DNA of 8,043 nt from CAZLIC01 sp964559535 (lineage in GTDB: Bacteria; Pseudomonadota; Alphaproteobacteria; Rhodobacterales; Rhodobacteraceae). The number at the start of each line of letters is the position of its first letter. The stretch's first letter is position 1. A program made the position numbers and the translations under genes. The notes below the pieces were generated by a model. That model was not told where the DNA came from and did not search any database. It saw only the letters and a list, made by a program, of their open reading frames with translations. The DNA lies in NCBI GenBank assembly GCA_964559535.1, contig CAZLIC010000128.1, forward strand, positions 1 to 8,043, in the 5' to 3' direction. Below are positions 1-6,446 of this stretch, piece by piece.

Positions 1-925
1 CCTTGGCCTCGGTCAGCCCCATGGCTTCGGCCACGTCGGGCGTCACGTCCTGAATCTTCACGCCCAGCCAGCCGCGGCGGGTTTCGCCGAATTCCTTCAG
101 CTGGTCGACGACCTTGTTGACCACATTCGACGCCATCGAGAAGCCGATGCCGATGGACCCGCCGGTGGGCGACAGGATGGCGGTGTTCACCCCGATCACC
201 TGGCCGTCCATGTTGAACAGCGGTCCACCCGAGTTGCCCTTGTTGATCGCGGCATCGGTCTGGATGAAGTCGTCATACGTGCCCTGCAACTCGCGCCCGC
301 GGGCCGAGACGATGCCCGCCGACACCGAAAAGCCCTGGCCCAGCGGGTTGCCCATGGCCATTACCCAGTCGCCCACGCGCATCAGGTCGCTGTTGCCGAA
401 GGTGACGTAGGGCAGGGGTTCGTCGCTTTCGACCTTCAGCACGGCAATGTCGGTCTTCGGGTCGGTGCCCACCAGCTTGGCCTTCAGCCGCTTGCCCGAG
501 AAGAACTCAACTTCAATCTCGTCGGCCTTCTCGATGACGTGGTTGTTCGTCACGATGTAGCCGTCTTCGGTAATCACGAAGCCCGAGCCCAGGGCGGATT
601 CGTTGCGCGGGCGCTGCCGCTCGCCTTCGCCCTGGCGATCCAGGAATTCGCGGAACATGTCCTCGAACGGGCTGCCCTCGGGGATGTCAAGCTGGGGCGT
701 TCCGGGACTGCCCGCAACTGTGGTCGAGGTGGTGATGTTCACCACCGCGGGGCTGACCTGCTGGGCCAGGTCGGCGAAGGATTCGGGCGCTCCGCGGGCC
801 TCGGCCTGGGCGACAGGCCCAAGAGCCAGCGCAAGGCCAAGGCCCGCAGCCAGCATCAGGCGCCCGGCGCCCTGCCGCAGGCCCCGGGCCGGAGAGACAG
901 TCGGCATCATGGCAATGGCGTTCAC
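1..925 (-). CDS. degP: DegP/DegQ (Do) family periplasmic serine endoprotease, partial (N-terminal 308 residues)
   Basis: This trypsin-like HtrA/Do protease degrades and chaperones misfolded proteins in the periplasm. The visible part has a signal peptide (residues about 1-41, hydrophobic LMLAAGLGLALAL, probable cleavage after AQA), a linker rich in charged residues (about 85-110), and the whole protease domain. The triad is visible: His129 in TNNHVI, Asp159 in KTDIAV and Ser232 in GNSGGPL. The start of the first PDZ domain (RRGWLGVKIQDVT, from about residue 283) is present; the rest of PDZ1 and any PDZ2 lie beyond the left edge. I chose the GTG at 925-923 because AAAGGAG (941-935) sits 8-9 bases upstream of it. 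In-frame ATGs at 910 and 907 lie too far from that site, though they would still leave a signal peptide. The gene follows hflC on the same strand but beyond a strong terminator, so it probably has its own promoter. DegP versus DegQ cannot be settled without the C-terminus; the family call is very secure. Confidence 0.95.
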   Translation of the reverse strand, partial: MNAIAMMPTVSPARGLRQGAGRLMLAAGLGLALALGPVAQAEARGAPESFADLAQQVSPAVVNITTSTTVAGSPGTPQLDIPEGSPFEDMFREFLDRQGEGERQRPRNESALGSGFVITEDGYIVTNNHVIEKADEIEVEFFSGKRLKAKLVGTDPKTDIAVLKVESDEPLPYVTFGNSDLMRVGDWVMAMGNPLGQGFSVSAGIVSARGRELQGTYDDFIQTDAAINKGNSGGPLFNMDGQVIGVNTAILSPTGGSIGIGFSMASNVVNKVVDQLKEFGETRRGWLGVKIQDVTPDVAEAMGLTEAK

Positions 926-1085
926 CTTGGAAGCTCCTTTGTGGTGGTGCGGGCACAAATCGCGGCCCGCCTGTCCTGCTGCTGGTGTGCTACTTATGTA
1001 CGGTGTCTTGCAATGCAAACCGCGTCACGCAGACTCAACAGGATGTGACGGATTCTTTCAGTCTGGCCATGCAATCCCGTAAGGG
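926..1085 (-). promoter_or_regulatory. Upstream region of degP with an 11-bp palindrome; probable promoter region
   Basis: This is the gap between the hflC terminator and the degP start, so it should hold the degP promoter. The ribosome binding site AAAGGAG lies at 935-941. A perfect palindrome, TTGCAATGCAA (TTGCA-A-TGCAA), lies at 1008-1018, 83-93 bases before the start codon, and could be an operator. A CATAAG (minus strand, around 994-999) resembles a -10 box, but no convincing -35 box lies at the right distance. The region is less GC-rich than the genes around it. No regulator can be named from sequence alone. Confidence 0.35.
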
Positions 1086-1122
1086 GAAAAATGCAAGGCC
1101 CCGCGGCTTTCGCGGGGCCTTG
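1086..1122 (-). terminator. Intrinsic terminator of the rpiA-gor-hflK-hflC operon
   Basis: A perfect 12-bp GC-rich stem (arms 1094-1105 and 1111-1122, CAAGGCCCCGCG with its complement) has a 5-base loop. On the minus strand it is followed after GCA by five T and then CCCC (1086-1093). That is a classical Rho-independent terminator for transcripts from hflC, ending 55-90 bases past its stop codon. On the plus strand no T run follows, so it works in one direction. It separates hflKC from degP. Confidence 0.88.
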
Positions 1123-1144
1123 TGGCGATAGGTGCTGTCCCGAC

Positions 1145-1162
1145 CCGGGCCGACTGGCCCGG
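1145..1162 (-). other. Short hairpin just past the hflC stop codon
   Basis: A perfect 7-bp GC stem (CCGGGCC at 1145-1151 paired with GGCCCGG at 1156-1162) closes a 4-base loop. It lies 14 bases downstream of the hflC stop and before the main terminator. It has no T run, so it is more likely a pause or RNA-stabilising 3' hairpin than a terminator. It could also be chance in GC-rich DNA. Confidence 0.35.
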
Positions 1163-1176
1163 TGCGGCACTCCCAG

Positions 1177-2073
1177 TCAGTTTCCGGGCGTGGCGGGCTC
1201 GGTCACCGGGGCCTTGTCGCTGCGCAGATAGTCGAAGAACACGCTGTCGGGCTGCATGACGATGGAGGAATTGCCGCCCTTCAGGGCCCGCTCGTAGCTG
1301 GTGAGCGAGCGGGTGAAGGCGAAGAACTCGGGGTCCTGGCCGAAGGCCTCGGCATAGATGCCGTTGCGTTCGGCGTCGGCTTCACCGCGCACGATCTCGG
1401 CCTGCTTGCGCGCGTCCGAGGTCAGTTCCACCACCGTCCTGTCGGCCGAGGCGCGCACGCGCTGCGCCGCTTCCTGGCCGCGCGCCACTTCGTCGGCCGA
1501 TTCCCGCTGCCGCTCGGCCCGCATGCGGGCAAAGGTGGCTTCCAGGTTCTGGTCCGGCAGGTCAGTGCGCGTCAGGCGAACGTCGATCACGTCAATCCCC
1601 AGCGCCAGCGCCTGCCGCCGTGCCACGTCGCGGATCGTGTTCATCAGCGCTGTCCGGTCCTCGGACAGGACACGACTGGCGGCAACCTGGCCCAGCGTTT
1701 CCTGGATCGCCGGGTTGATGATGCCTTCCAGACGCCGCAGCGCCTGCGCCTCGCCGCCCACGCCCACGGCTTCGCGGAAGCGCTGCAGGTCGGTGATGCG
1801 CCAGCGCGCGAAGGCGTCGACCACCAGACGGCGGTCATCGGCCATCGTCACCTCAAGCGGTGCGGTGGGCAGGCCCAGGATGCGGTCCTCATAGCGAACC
1901 ACCTCCTGGATCAGGGGAATCTTGAAGCCCAGTCCGGGGTCCGTCTTGACTTGCCGCACTTGTCCGAACTGCAGGACCAGCGCCTTCTCGCGCTCGTCCA
2001 CGATGAACACCGACGATCCGGCCAGGGCCAGGATCACGCCCGCGGCGGGCAGAAGCCATGCTGCGCGTGCCAT
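1177..2073 (-). CDS. hflC: HflC, membrane-anchored SPFH-domain regulator of the FtsH protease
   Basis: HflC is the smaller partner of HflK. In well-studied bacteria the two form a cage in the inner membrane around the AAA+ protease FtsH and limit its access to membrane substrates. The 298-residue protein has a short cytoplasmic start, one transmembrane segment (about 5-24), then an SPFH/Band 7 domain facing the periplasm (about 25-190; FIVDEREKALVLQFG and VIDVRLTRTDLPDQ are typical). A charged, alanine-rich predicted coiled coil covers about 175-245. The typical HflC ending DSVFFDYL lies at 276-283, followed by a short polar tail. Length is normal for the family. The ATG lies one base after the hflK stop (TGA-C-ATG) and a G-rich stretch at the end of hflK can act as ribosome binding site, so translation is probably coupled. 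It is the last gene of the operon, followed by an intrinsic terminator. Confidence 0.95.
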   Translation of the reverse strand: MARAAWLLPAAGVILALAGSSVFIVDEREKALVLQFGQVRQVKTDPGLGFKIPLIQEVVRYEDRILGLPTAPLEVTMADDRRLVVDAFARWRITDLQRFREAVGVGGEAQALRRLEGIINPAIQETLGQVAASRVLSEDRTALMNTIRDVARRQALALGIDVIDVRLTRTDLPDQNLEATFARMRAERQRESADEVARGQEAAQRVRASADRTVVELTSDARKQAEIVRGEADAERNGIYAEAFGQDPEFFAFTRSLTSYERALKGGNSSIVMQPDSVFFDYLRSDKAPVTEPATPGN

Positions 2074-2074
2074 G

Positions 2075-3259
2075 TCAGTTGCCCCCCGTGCCCGAAGCCG
2101 CGCCGCCCTGCTGGGCGGGCGACATGCGGCCGATCTCGTTCAGCGGCAGGAAGGGCACCACGCCCTGACCGCCCTCGCCGGAAGACACGCCGTCCAGGAT
2201 GACCTTGTTCATGTCGCCCAGCACCCGTTCCATGGTTTCCAGATACATCCGCCGCCGGGTCACCTCGGGCGCGCGCTTGTACTCCTCGTAGATCGACAGG
2301 AACCGGCTCGCCTCGCCCTCGGCGTCGTTCACCACGCGGGCGCGATAGGCCTCGGCCTCTTCCAGAAGCTGCGCCGCCTCGCCCCGGGCGCCCGCGGTCA
2401 CCCGGTTGGCATAGGCGTCGGCCTCGTTCTGCAGGCGTTCGCGCTCCTGCTGGGCGGCCTGCACTTCGCGGAAGGCGTCGATCACCTGGTCGGGCGCCAC
2501 GGCCCGCTGCAGGTTCACCCGGATGACGGCAATGCCCGAGTTGTAGCTGTCCAGCGTTTCCTGGATCTGGCGCTGCAGATCTGCGGCGATCGCGGCACGG
2601 TCGCGGTTCAGGATGGGTGCCAGTTCGGACCGCGCGATGATGTCGCGCATGGCGCTTTCCGACACAGCGCGGATCGTGCCGTCCGGGTCGGCCAGGCTGA
2701 ACAGGTATTGCGCAGGGTCGGTGATGTTCCACACCACCTGAAAGCCGACGTCGACGATGTTCTGGTCGCGCGTCAGCATCAGACCGCTGTCACCGCCCGC
2801 CGCACCTACGCCGATGTCGGTGGTGCGTTCGTTGGTCACCTGCAGGATTTCTGCCGTGACCAGCGGCCAGGGCGCAAAGTTCAGGCCCGACTCGCCCACG
2901 CCGCTGAATTCGCCCAGGAACAGCTCAACCGACTTTTCCTCGGGCCGCACGGTGTAGAAGCTGGCGAACACCCACAGCCCTGCCGCAGCCAGCGCGCCCA
3001 GAAGCAGACCGTTGCGCGTGAACATGGGACCAACCGGGCCGCCCGACCCACCGCCACCGCCGCCGTTTCCGGAATTGCGGCCACGGCCGCCCATCAGGAC
3101 ACGCAGCTGTTCTTGCCCTTTCTTCACGATCTCGTCGATTTCCGGGATCGAGGAGCCGCCCTCGCCGGGGCGGCGCGGGCCGCCGCGCGGCGGATCGCGG
3201 CGGTCGTCATCGCCACGGTTTCCGCCACCGCCGCCCCATGGGCCTCCACTGCCTGCCAT
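2075..3259 (-). CDS. hflK: HflK, membrane-anchored SPFH-domain regulator of the FtsH protease
   Basis: HflK is the larger partner of HflC in the inner-membrane complex that surrounds FtsH. The 394-residue protein begins with a long glycine-, proline- and arginine-rich cytoplasmic segment (1-78) containing two oligoglycine runs (near 9-13 and 66-71). A single transmembrane helix follows (about 84-104), then the SPFH domain (about 105-265) with the HflK hallmark MLTRDQNIVDVGFQVVWNI (161-179) and DPAQYLF (181-187). An alanine/glutamate-rich coiled coil spans about 262-330, and the tail (355-394) is again glycine-rich. The ATG at 3259 is preceded by AGAGGA at good spacing, and the N-terminus matches the family, so the start is secure. 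The gene lies 83 bp after gor and 1 bp before hflC. The glycine-rich ends are usual in alphaproteobacterial HflK and probably disordered. Confidence 0.95.
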   Translation of the reverse strand: MAGSGGPWGGGGGNRGDDDRRDPPRGGPRRPGEGGSSIPEIDEIVKKGQEQLRVLMGGRGRNSGNGGGGGGSGGPVGPMFTRNGLLLGALAAAGLWVFASFYTVRPEEKSVELFLGEFSGVGESGLNFAPWPLVTAEILQVTNERTTDIGVGAAGGDSGLMLTRDQNIVDVGFQVVWNITDPAQYLFSLADPDGTIRAVSESAMRDIIARSELAPILNRDRAAIAADLQRQIQETLDSYNSGIAVIRVNLQRAVAPDQVIDAFREVQAAQQERERLQNEADAYANRVTAGARGEAAQLLEEAEAYRARVVNDAEGEASRFLSIYEEYKRAPEVTRRRMYLETMERVLGDMNKVILDGVSSGEGGQGVVPFLPLNEIGRMSPAQQGGAASGTGGN

Positions 3260-3320
3260 CTGCCGTCCTCTTTTGCGTTACGCCTGCCTCACTTGGGCAT
3301 CGGGGCGGGAAAATCAACCC

Positions 3321-3358
3321 GGATCAGGTGATGCGTGCGGGATCAGGTGACGCGCACG
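3321..3358. repeat. Imperfect 19-bp tandem duplication over the gor stop codon
   Basis: Two adjacent 19-bp units, 3321-3339 (starting GGATCAGGTGATG) and 3340-3358 (starting GGATCAGGTGACG), match at 16 of 19 positions. The second unit codes for the last residues of Gor (R-V-T) and its stop; the first lies just beyond the stop. On the minus strand the shared core is CACCTGATCC. It may be a slipped-strand duplication, or a paired site in the gor-hflK gap; the sequence does not show which. Confidence 0.6.
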
Positions 3359-4701
3359 GGGCGGCGCATCGTCACAAGCTCTTCCGCCATGGTGGGATGG
3401 ACGGCGCAGGTGCGGTCGAAATCCTCTTTCGTGGCGCCCATCCCGATGGCCACAGCGGCCAGCTGGATCAACTCGCCAGCCCCCGGTGCCACAATGTGGC
3501 AGCCCAGCACGCGCCGCGTGGCTGCATCAACCACCAGCTTCAGCAGCGCGCGCTCCTCGCCGCCCGCGAAGGCCTCGCGCATGGGGCGGAAGGCAGTGGC
3601 GTAGATCTCCACCGGCCCCTTCGCCGCCGCCTCTTCCTCGGTCAGCCCGATGGTGCCCAGTTCCGGCTGGGTGAAGACGGCCGAGGCGACCAGGCTGTGG
3701 TCGAAGGCCGTGGGCTTGGCGCCGAACACGGTGTCGGCAAAGGCGTGCCCCTCGCGGATGGCAACCGGCGTCAGGTTCATGCGGTCGGTCACGTCACCCA
3801 CGGCATAGATCGAGGGCACGGCGGTCTGGCTGAAGGCATCGACCTCCACGGCGCCTTCGCGCGACAGCGCCACGCCCAGCGCCGCAAGCCCCAGCCCCGC
3901 CGTGTTGGGCTTGCGCCCGGTGGCATAGAGCACGGCGTCAAAGGTCTGCGGGCCGCGGTCGGTGAGGTAGGCTTCGATCCCTCCGGCGGTATGCGTCAGG
4001 TCGCGGATGGCGGTGCCGGTGCGGATGTCGATGCCACGGGCGCGCATGGCGTTGGCCACATGGCCGCTGGCCTCGTCGTCAAAGCCGCGCAGGGTGGCGG
4101 CGCCGCGATAGGCCTGCGTCACCCGTGCGCCCAGGCCGTGCAGGATGCAGGCGAATTCGGATGCGATATAGCCGCCGCCGACCACCAGAATGCGGCCGGG
4201 AAGGGCAGGCATGTCGAAGATGTCGTCCGACACCATCGCCAGCTCGCGCCCCGGAAAATCCGGCACGAAAGGGCGGCCGCCGGTGGCCACCAGAATATGG
4301 CGGGCCGAAAGGCGGGTGCCATCGGCCAGTTCGACGGTGTGCGGGTCAATCACGGTGGCGCGCTGGTCATGGATGGTGACGCCCGCCGTCTGCAGGGTGC
4401 GGCGATAGGCGGCTTCCAGCCTGTCAAGCTCGGCGTGCAGGCGGGTGCGGAAGGCCAGCCAGTCAAAGGCGCCTGCGCTGGCGTTCCAGCCATAGGCGCG
4501 CGCCTCGGCCATGGCCTGCGGATAGCCGCTGGCAAAGACCATCAGTTTCTTCGGGACGCAGCCGCGGATCACGCAGGTGCCGCCCATTCGGCTTTCTTCG
4601 GCCAGCGCGACCTTCGCGCCGTATTCGCCTGCGGCAATGCGCGCCGCGCGCACCCCGCCCGAGCCGCCGCCGATCACGAAAAGGTCAAGGTCGAAGGCCA
4701 T
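3343..4701 (-). CDS. gor: Glutathione-disulfide reductase
   Basis: This cytoplasmic FAD flavoenzyme reduces oxidised glutathione with NADPH. The 452-residue protein has the standard layout. The FAD-binding motif is GGGSGG (11-16). The redox-active disulfide is Cys43/Cys48 in GTCVIRGCVPKK. The second Rossmann motif is GGGYIASEFA (175-184), followed by Arg199 and Arg205, at the positions where NADPH-preferring reductases bind the 2'-phosphate. The FAD-contacting IYAVGDVT (298-305) and the C-terminal HPTMAEE (His435, Glu440), the acid-base pair contributed by the other subunit, are all present. These features separate it from dihydrolipoamide dehydrogenase and mercuric reductase. The start at 4701 matches the usual N-terminus, but the ribosome binding site is weak: only AGAGA about 14-18 bases upstream, within the 21-bp gap after rpiA. 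Translation may depend on coupling to rpiA. Confidence 0.96.
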   Translation of the reverse strand: MAFDLDLFVIGGGSGGVRAARIAAGEYGAKVALAEESRMGGTCVIRGCVPKKLMVFASGYPQAMAEARAYGWNASAGAFDWLAFRTRLHAELDRLEAAYRRTLQTAGVTIHDQRATVIDPHTVELADGTRLSARHILVATGGRPFVPDFPGRELAMVSDDIFDMPALPGRILVVGGGYIASEFACILHGLGARVTQAYRGAATLRGFDDEASGHVANAMRARGIDIRTGTAIRDLTHTAGGIEAYLTDRGPQTFDAVLYATGRKPNTAGLGLAALGVALSREGAVEVDAFSQTAVPSIYAVGDVTDRMNLTPVAIREGHAFADTVFGAKPTAFDHSLVASAVFTQPELGTIGLTEEEAAAKGPVEIYATAFRPMREAFAGGEERALLKLVVDAATRRVLGCHIVAPGAGELIQLAAVAIGMGATKEDFDRTCAVHPTMAEELVTMRRPVRVT

Positions 4702-4722
4702 GGTTACGTCGTTTGTCTCTGC

Positions 4723-5511
4723 TCAGTCGCCAAGGTCGGCGAAGATGTTCGACGGCGGCAAGATGTCCATGCGTTCATCGGCGGTGGTGCCCGCGTTGAT
4801 GTCGCGCACCGTCACCCGGCCGTCGGCATGGCCCACCACCACGACATCGCAGATGTCGATGAACAGGCCGTTTTCCACCACGCCGGGGATCTGGTTCAGC
4901 ACCAGTGCCAGCTGCCGGGGGTTGGCAATGCGCTTCAGGTGCAGGTCCAGGATGTAGTTCGATTCGTCGGTCACCAGCGGGCGGTCGCCCGACATGCGCA
5001 GCGACACGTCGCGCCCCAGCACGTCCATCGCCACCAGGGTTTCCTCGACCAGCGCCTTTGTCGTCTGCCAGCCGAAGGGGATCACCTCGATGGGCAGTGG
5101 AAAGGCGCCCAGCGAGGCAACCTCTTTCGCCGGGTCGGCAATCACCACCATCATGTCGCTGGCGGTGGCCACGATCTTTTCCTGCAGAAGGGCCGCGCCG
5201 CCGCCCTTGATCAGGTTCAGATCGGCGTCGAACTCGTCGGCGCCGTCGATCGTCAGGTCCAGCCACTTGGCCTCGTCCAGGCTGACGACGCGCAGGCCCA
5301 GTTGCGTGGCAAGCTCTGCCGTCCGGCGAGAGGTGGGCACGCCGGTGACGCGCAGCCCCTCTTCCTTCACCCGTTCGGCCAGGCAGCGCACCATCCAGGC
5401 CGAGGTCGAACCGGTGCCCAGCCCCACCCGCATGCCGGGGTGCACGAAGTCGACCGCGCGGCGGGCAGCAAGGAACTTGGCCTTGTCGATGGGCGAGAGT
5501 TCGGCGGGCAT
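4723..5511 (-). CDS. rpiA: Ribose-5-phosphate isomerase A
   Basis: RpiA interconverts ribose 5-phosphate and ribulose 5-phosphate in the non-oxidative pentose phosphate pathway, in the cytoplasm. The 262-residue protein carries the phosphate-binding GLGTGST (30-36), DGADE (89-93, with Asp89 and Asp92) and KGGGAALLQEK (102-112). Lys102 and Glu111 correspond to Lys94 and the catalytic Glu103 of the E. coli enzyme. It is longer than the 219-residue E. coli protein, as is common in alphaproteobacteria; the extra length is mainly in the second half and the C-terminal tail. The frame stays open 40 codons further upstream (to 5631), but that part is alanine/proline-rich, has no homology I recognise and would overlap the EF-hand gene. 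The ATG at 5511 has AAAGGGA at good spacing and starts the conserved fold, so I use it. gor follows after 21 bp. Confidence 0.95.
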   Translation of the reverse strand: MPAELSPIDKAKFLAARRAVDFVHPGMRVGLGTGSTSAWMVRCLAERVKEEGLRVTGVPTSRRTAELATQLGLRVVSLDEAKWLDLTIDGADEFDADLNLIKGGGAALLQEKIVATASDMMVVIADPAKEVASLGAFPLPIEVIPFGWQTTKALVEETLVAMDVLGRDVSLRMSGDRPLVTDESNYILDLHLKRIANPRQLALVLNQIPGVVENGLFIDICDVVVVGHADGRVTVRDINAGTTADERMDILPPSNIFADLGD

Positions 5512-5608
5512 GGGCGATCCCTTTGGCGTTCGCGCAGGCTTAGCGCAATCGCGCGCCGGTGGCAAAGGGGCGTTGCCGGGCGCGGCCCGGGGGGCGGCGC
5601 CCTGCGCG
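5512..5608 (-). promoter_or_regulatory. Gap between the EF-hand gene and rpiA: hairpin and possible weak rpiA promoter
   Basis: The 97-bp gap holds a 6-bp GC hairpin (CCGGGC 5576-5581 with GCCCGG 5585-5590, 3-base loop) shortly after the EF-hand stop. It has no clear T run, so termination there is uncertain. Further on, the minus strand has TTGCCA followed about 15-16 bases later by GCTAAG/CTAAGC, a poor match to a sigma-70 promoter. The rpiA ribosome binding site AAAGGGA ends the region. Whether rpiA is co-transcribed with the EF-hand gene cannot be decided from this. Confidence 0.3.
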
Positions 5609-6196
5609 TCATGCGCCGCGTTCGGGGACACTGCCGGGAAGATCGGTCGCGGCGGGTTGCGCCGCCCGCGCGGTGTTTACCGCGGCGCGGACCTCGGCCA
5701 GGGTCAGGGCCCCGTCGCCATCAGCGTCCATCGCCATCAGATCCAGCAGCCGCGCCTCGCGGGCAGACGAAACGGCGCGGCGCGCCTGTGCTTCGGCCGC
5801 CGCGCGCAGTTCGGGCGGGGAAAGACGCGCATTGCCATCGCCGTCCGCAGCGGCCACCTGCGCCAGAAGCCTGCCGCGCGCGTTCGCCGACCGGGCCGCG
5901 GCGGTAACCTGCGCCTCGTTTTCGGTGATGGTTCCGTCGGCGTCGAGGTCGGCCGACAGAAGCTGCGACATGAGCCGCGCGCGGGCGGCGGCGCGGTCGA
6001 TGGCGACCATGCGCAGGATCGCGTCGCGCCGGATGGCGCCGCCCGTGCCGTGGCCAAGGATGATCTCTTCGGCCTGCCGCAGCACCGCGGCGGGGTTTTC
6101 CGCCAGCCTTGCCGCCAGAGGCGCAGGCAGGCCCTGCGCCGAAGCGGCCGTTGCCCCGAACAGGGCCACTGCCGCCAGAACTGCCATCCAGACCAT
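5609..6196 (-). CDS. Small secreted EF-hand calcium-binding protein
   Basis: The 195-residue protein has an N-terminal signal peptide (hydrophobic VWMAVLAAVALFGATAASA, likely cut after residue 20), although its n-region lacks a basic residue. Three full canonical EF-hand loops follow: 83-94 (DLDADGTITENE), 118-129 (DGDGNARLSPPE) and 157-168 (DADGDGALTLAE). Each has Asp/Asn at positions 1, 3 and 5, a hydrophobic residue at 8 and Glu at 12. A stretch at 48-59 may be a worn-out fourth loop. The rest is alanine- and arginine-rich helix. It most likely binds calcium in the periplasm or outside the cell; no enzymatic domain is visible and its role is unknown. The ATG at 6196 has AAGGGAG six bases upstream and opens the signal peptide. 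The frame runs open to 6673 but that extension is rejected. It lies divergent to sdaA and 97 bp before rpiA. Confidence 0.85.
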   Translation of the reverse strand: MVWMAVLAAVALFGATAASAQGLPAPLAARLAENPAAVLRQAEEIILGHGTGGAIRRDAILRMVAIDRAAARARLMSQLLSADLDADGTITENEAQVTAAARSANARGRLLAQVAAADGDGNARLSPPELRAAAEAQARRAVSSAREARLLDLMAMDADGDGALTLAEVRAAVNTARAAQPAATDLPGSVPERGA

Positions 6197-6389
6197 CTGA
6201 GTCTCCCTTGTGTTCACACTGTGTTCTCTCTTTCGCGCAAGTTCGGTTAACAGGCCGTAAATGTCGCAAGCCGGATCCTGCCCGAAGCTCATGGGAAACC
6301 GGGCCTGCCCCGGCGCGAAGTCAGCGCGACCCGAAGTGAAAGCGTCGCTTTCGGTCTGGCCCCGGCGCGCTTTGCCACCATACTCGACG
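6197..6389. promoter_or_regulatory. Divergent intergenic region between the EF-hand gene and sdaA
   Basis: This should contain the sdaA promoter and, unless it is transcribed from elsewhere, the EF-hand gene promoter. Near the EF-hand start, GTGTTC occurs twice (6210-6215 and 6221-6226), 11 bp apart, with ACACTGTGT (6216-6224) between and overlapping; this could be a regulator site. A hairpin lies at 6328-6356. Towards sdaA, CATACT (6379-6384) is a fair -10 match, but the -35 candidate 17 bases upstream (CTGGCC) is poor. No promoter can be named firmly. Confidence 0.35.
6328..6356. other. Bulged hairpin in the divergent promoter region
   Basis: GAAAGC (6338-6343) pairs with GCTTTC (6347-6352) around a 3-base loop. 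The flanking GACC (6328-6331) pairs with GGTC (6353-6356), leaving a 6-base bulge on the left side. CCGAA (6331-6335) can instead pair with TTCGG (6350-6354). No T run follows on either strand, so it is not an obvious terminator. It could be an operator-like site, part of a leader RNA or a repeat relic. Confidence 0.35.
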
Positions 6390-6446
6390 CACCGGACCCG
6401 AAGGGGCCGGAAGGCCGGTGGGTGACCGGTGCAAGGGGGTGGCGCG
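6390..6446 (+). promoter_or_regulatory. Structured leader and ribosome binding site of sdaA
   Basis: CACCGG (6390-6395) can pair with either of two CCGGTG copies, 6415-6420 or 6426-6431. The second lies just before the ribosome binding site AAGGGGG (6433-6439), which is 7 bases ahead of the ATG at 6447. A small GGCC-GGAA-GGCC hairpin (6405-6416) lies between. The layout could give two alternative leader folds with different access to the ribosome site. It matches no riboswitch class that I recognise. Confidence 0.3.

Noticed and set aside
1132..2202. Plus-strand open frame of 356 codons opposite hflC
   Set aside because: Antisense shadow of hflC and the end of hflK; no motif and no ribosome site.
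1922..3331. Plus-strand open frame of 469 codons opposite hflK
   Set aside because: Antisense shadow of hflK with biased composition and no recognisable domain.
5512..5631. 40-residue N-terminal extension of RpiA
   Set aside because: Low-complexity Ala/Pro sequence before the conserved fold, overlapping the EF-hand gene; the ATG at 5511 has the ribosome site.
3238..5907. Plus-strand open frame of 889 codons across gor and rpiA
   Set aside because: It lies opposite two unmistakable genes, is full of His, Gly, Ala and Arg typical of antisense frames in GC-rich DNA, and shows no domain.
6418..6446. GGTGCAA in the sdaA leader as part of a cobalamin riboswitch
   Set aside because: The B12-box and the other conserved blocks are missing and the leader is too short.
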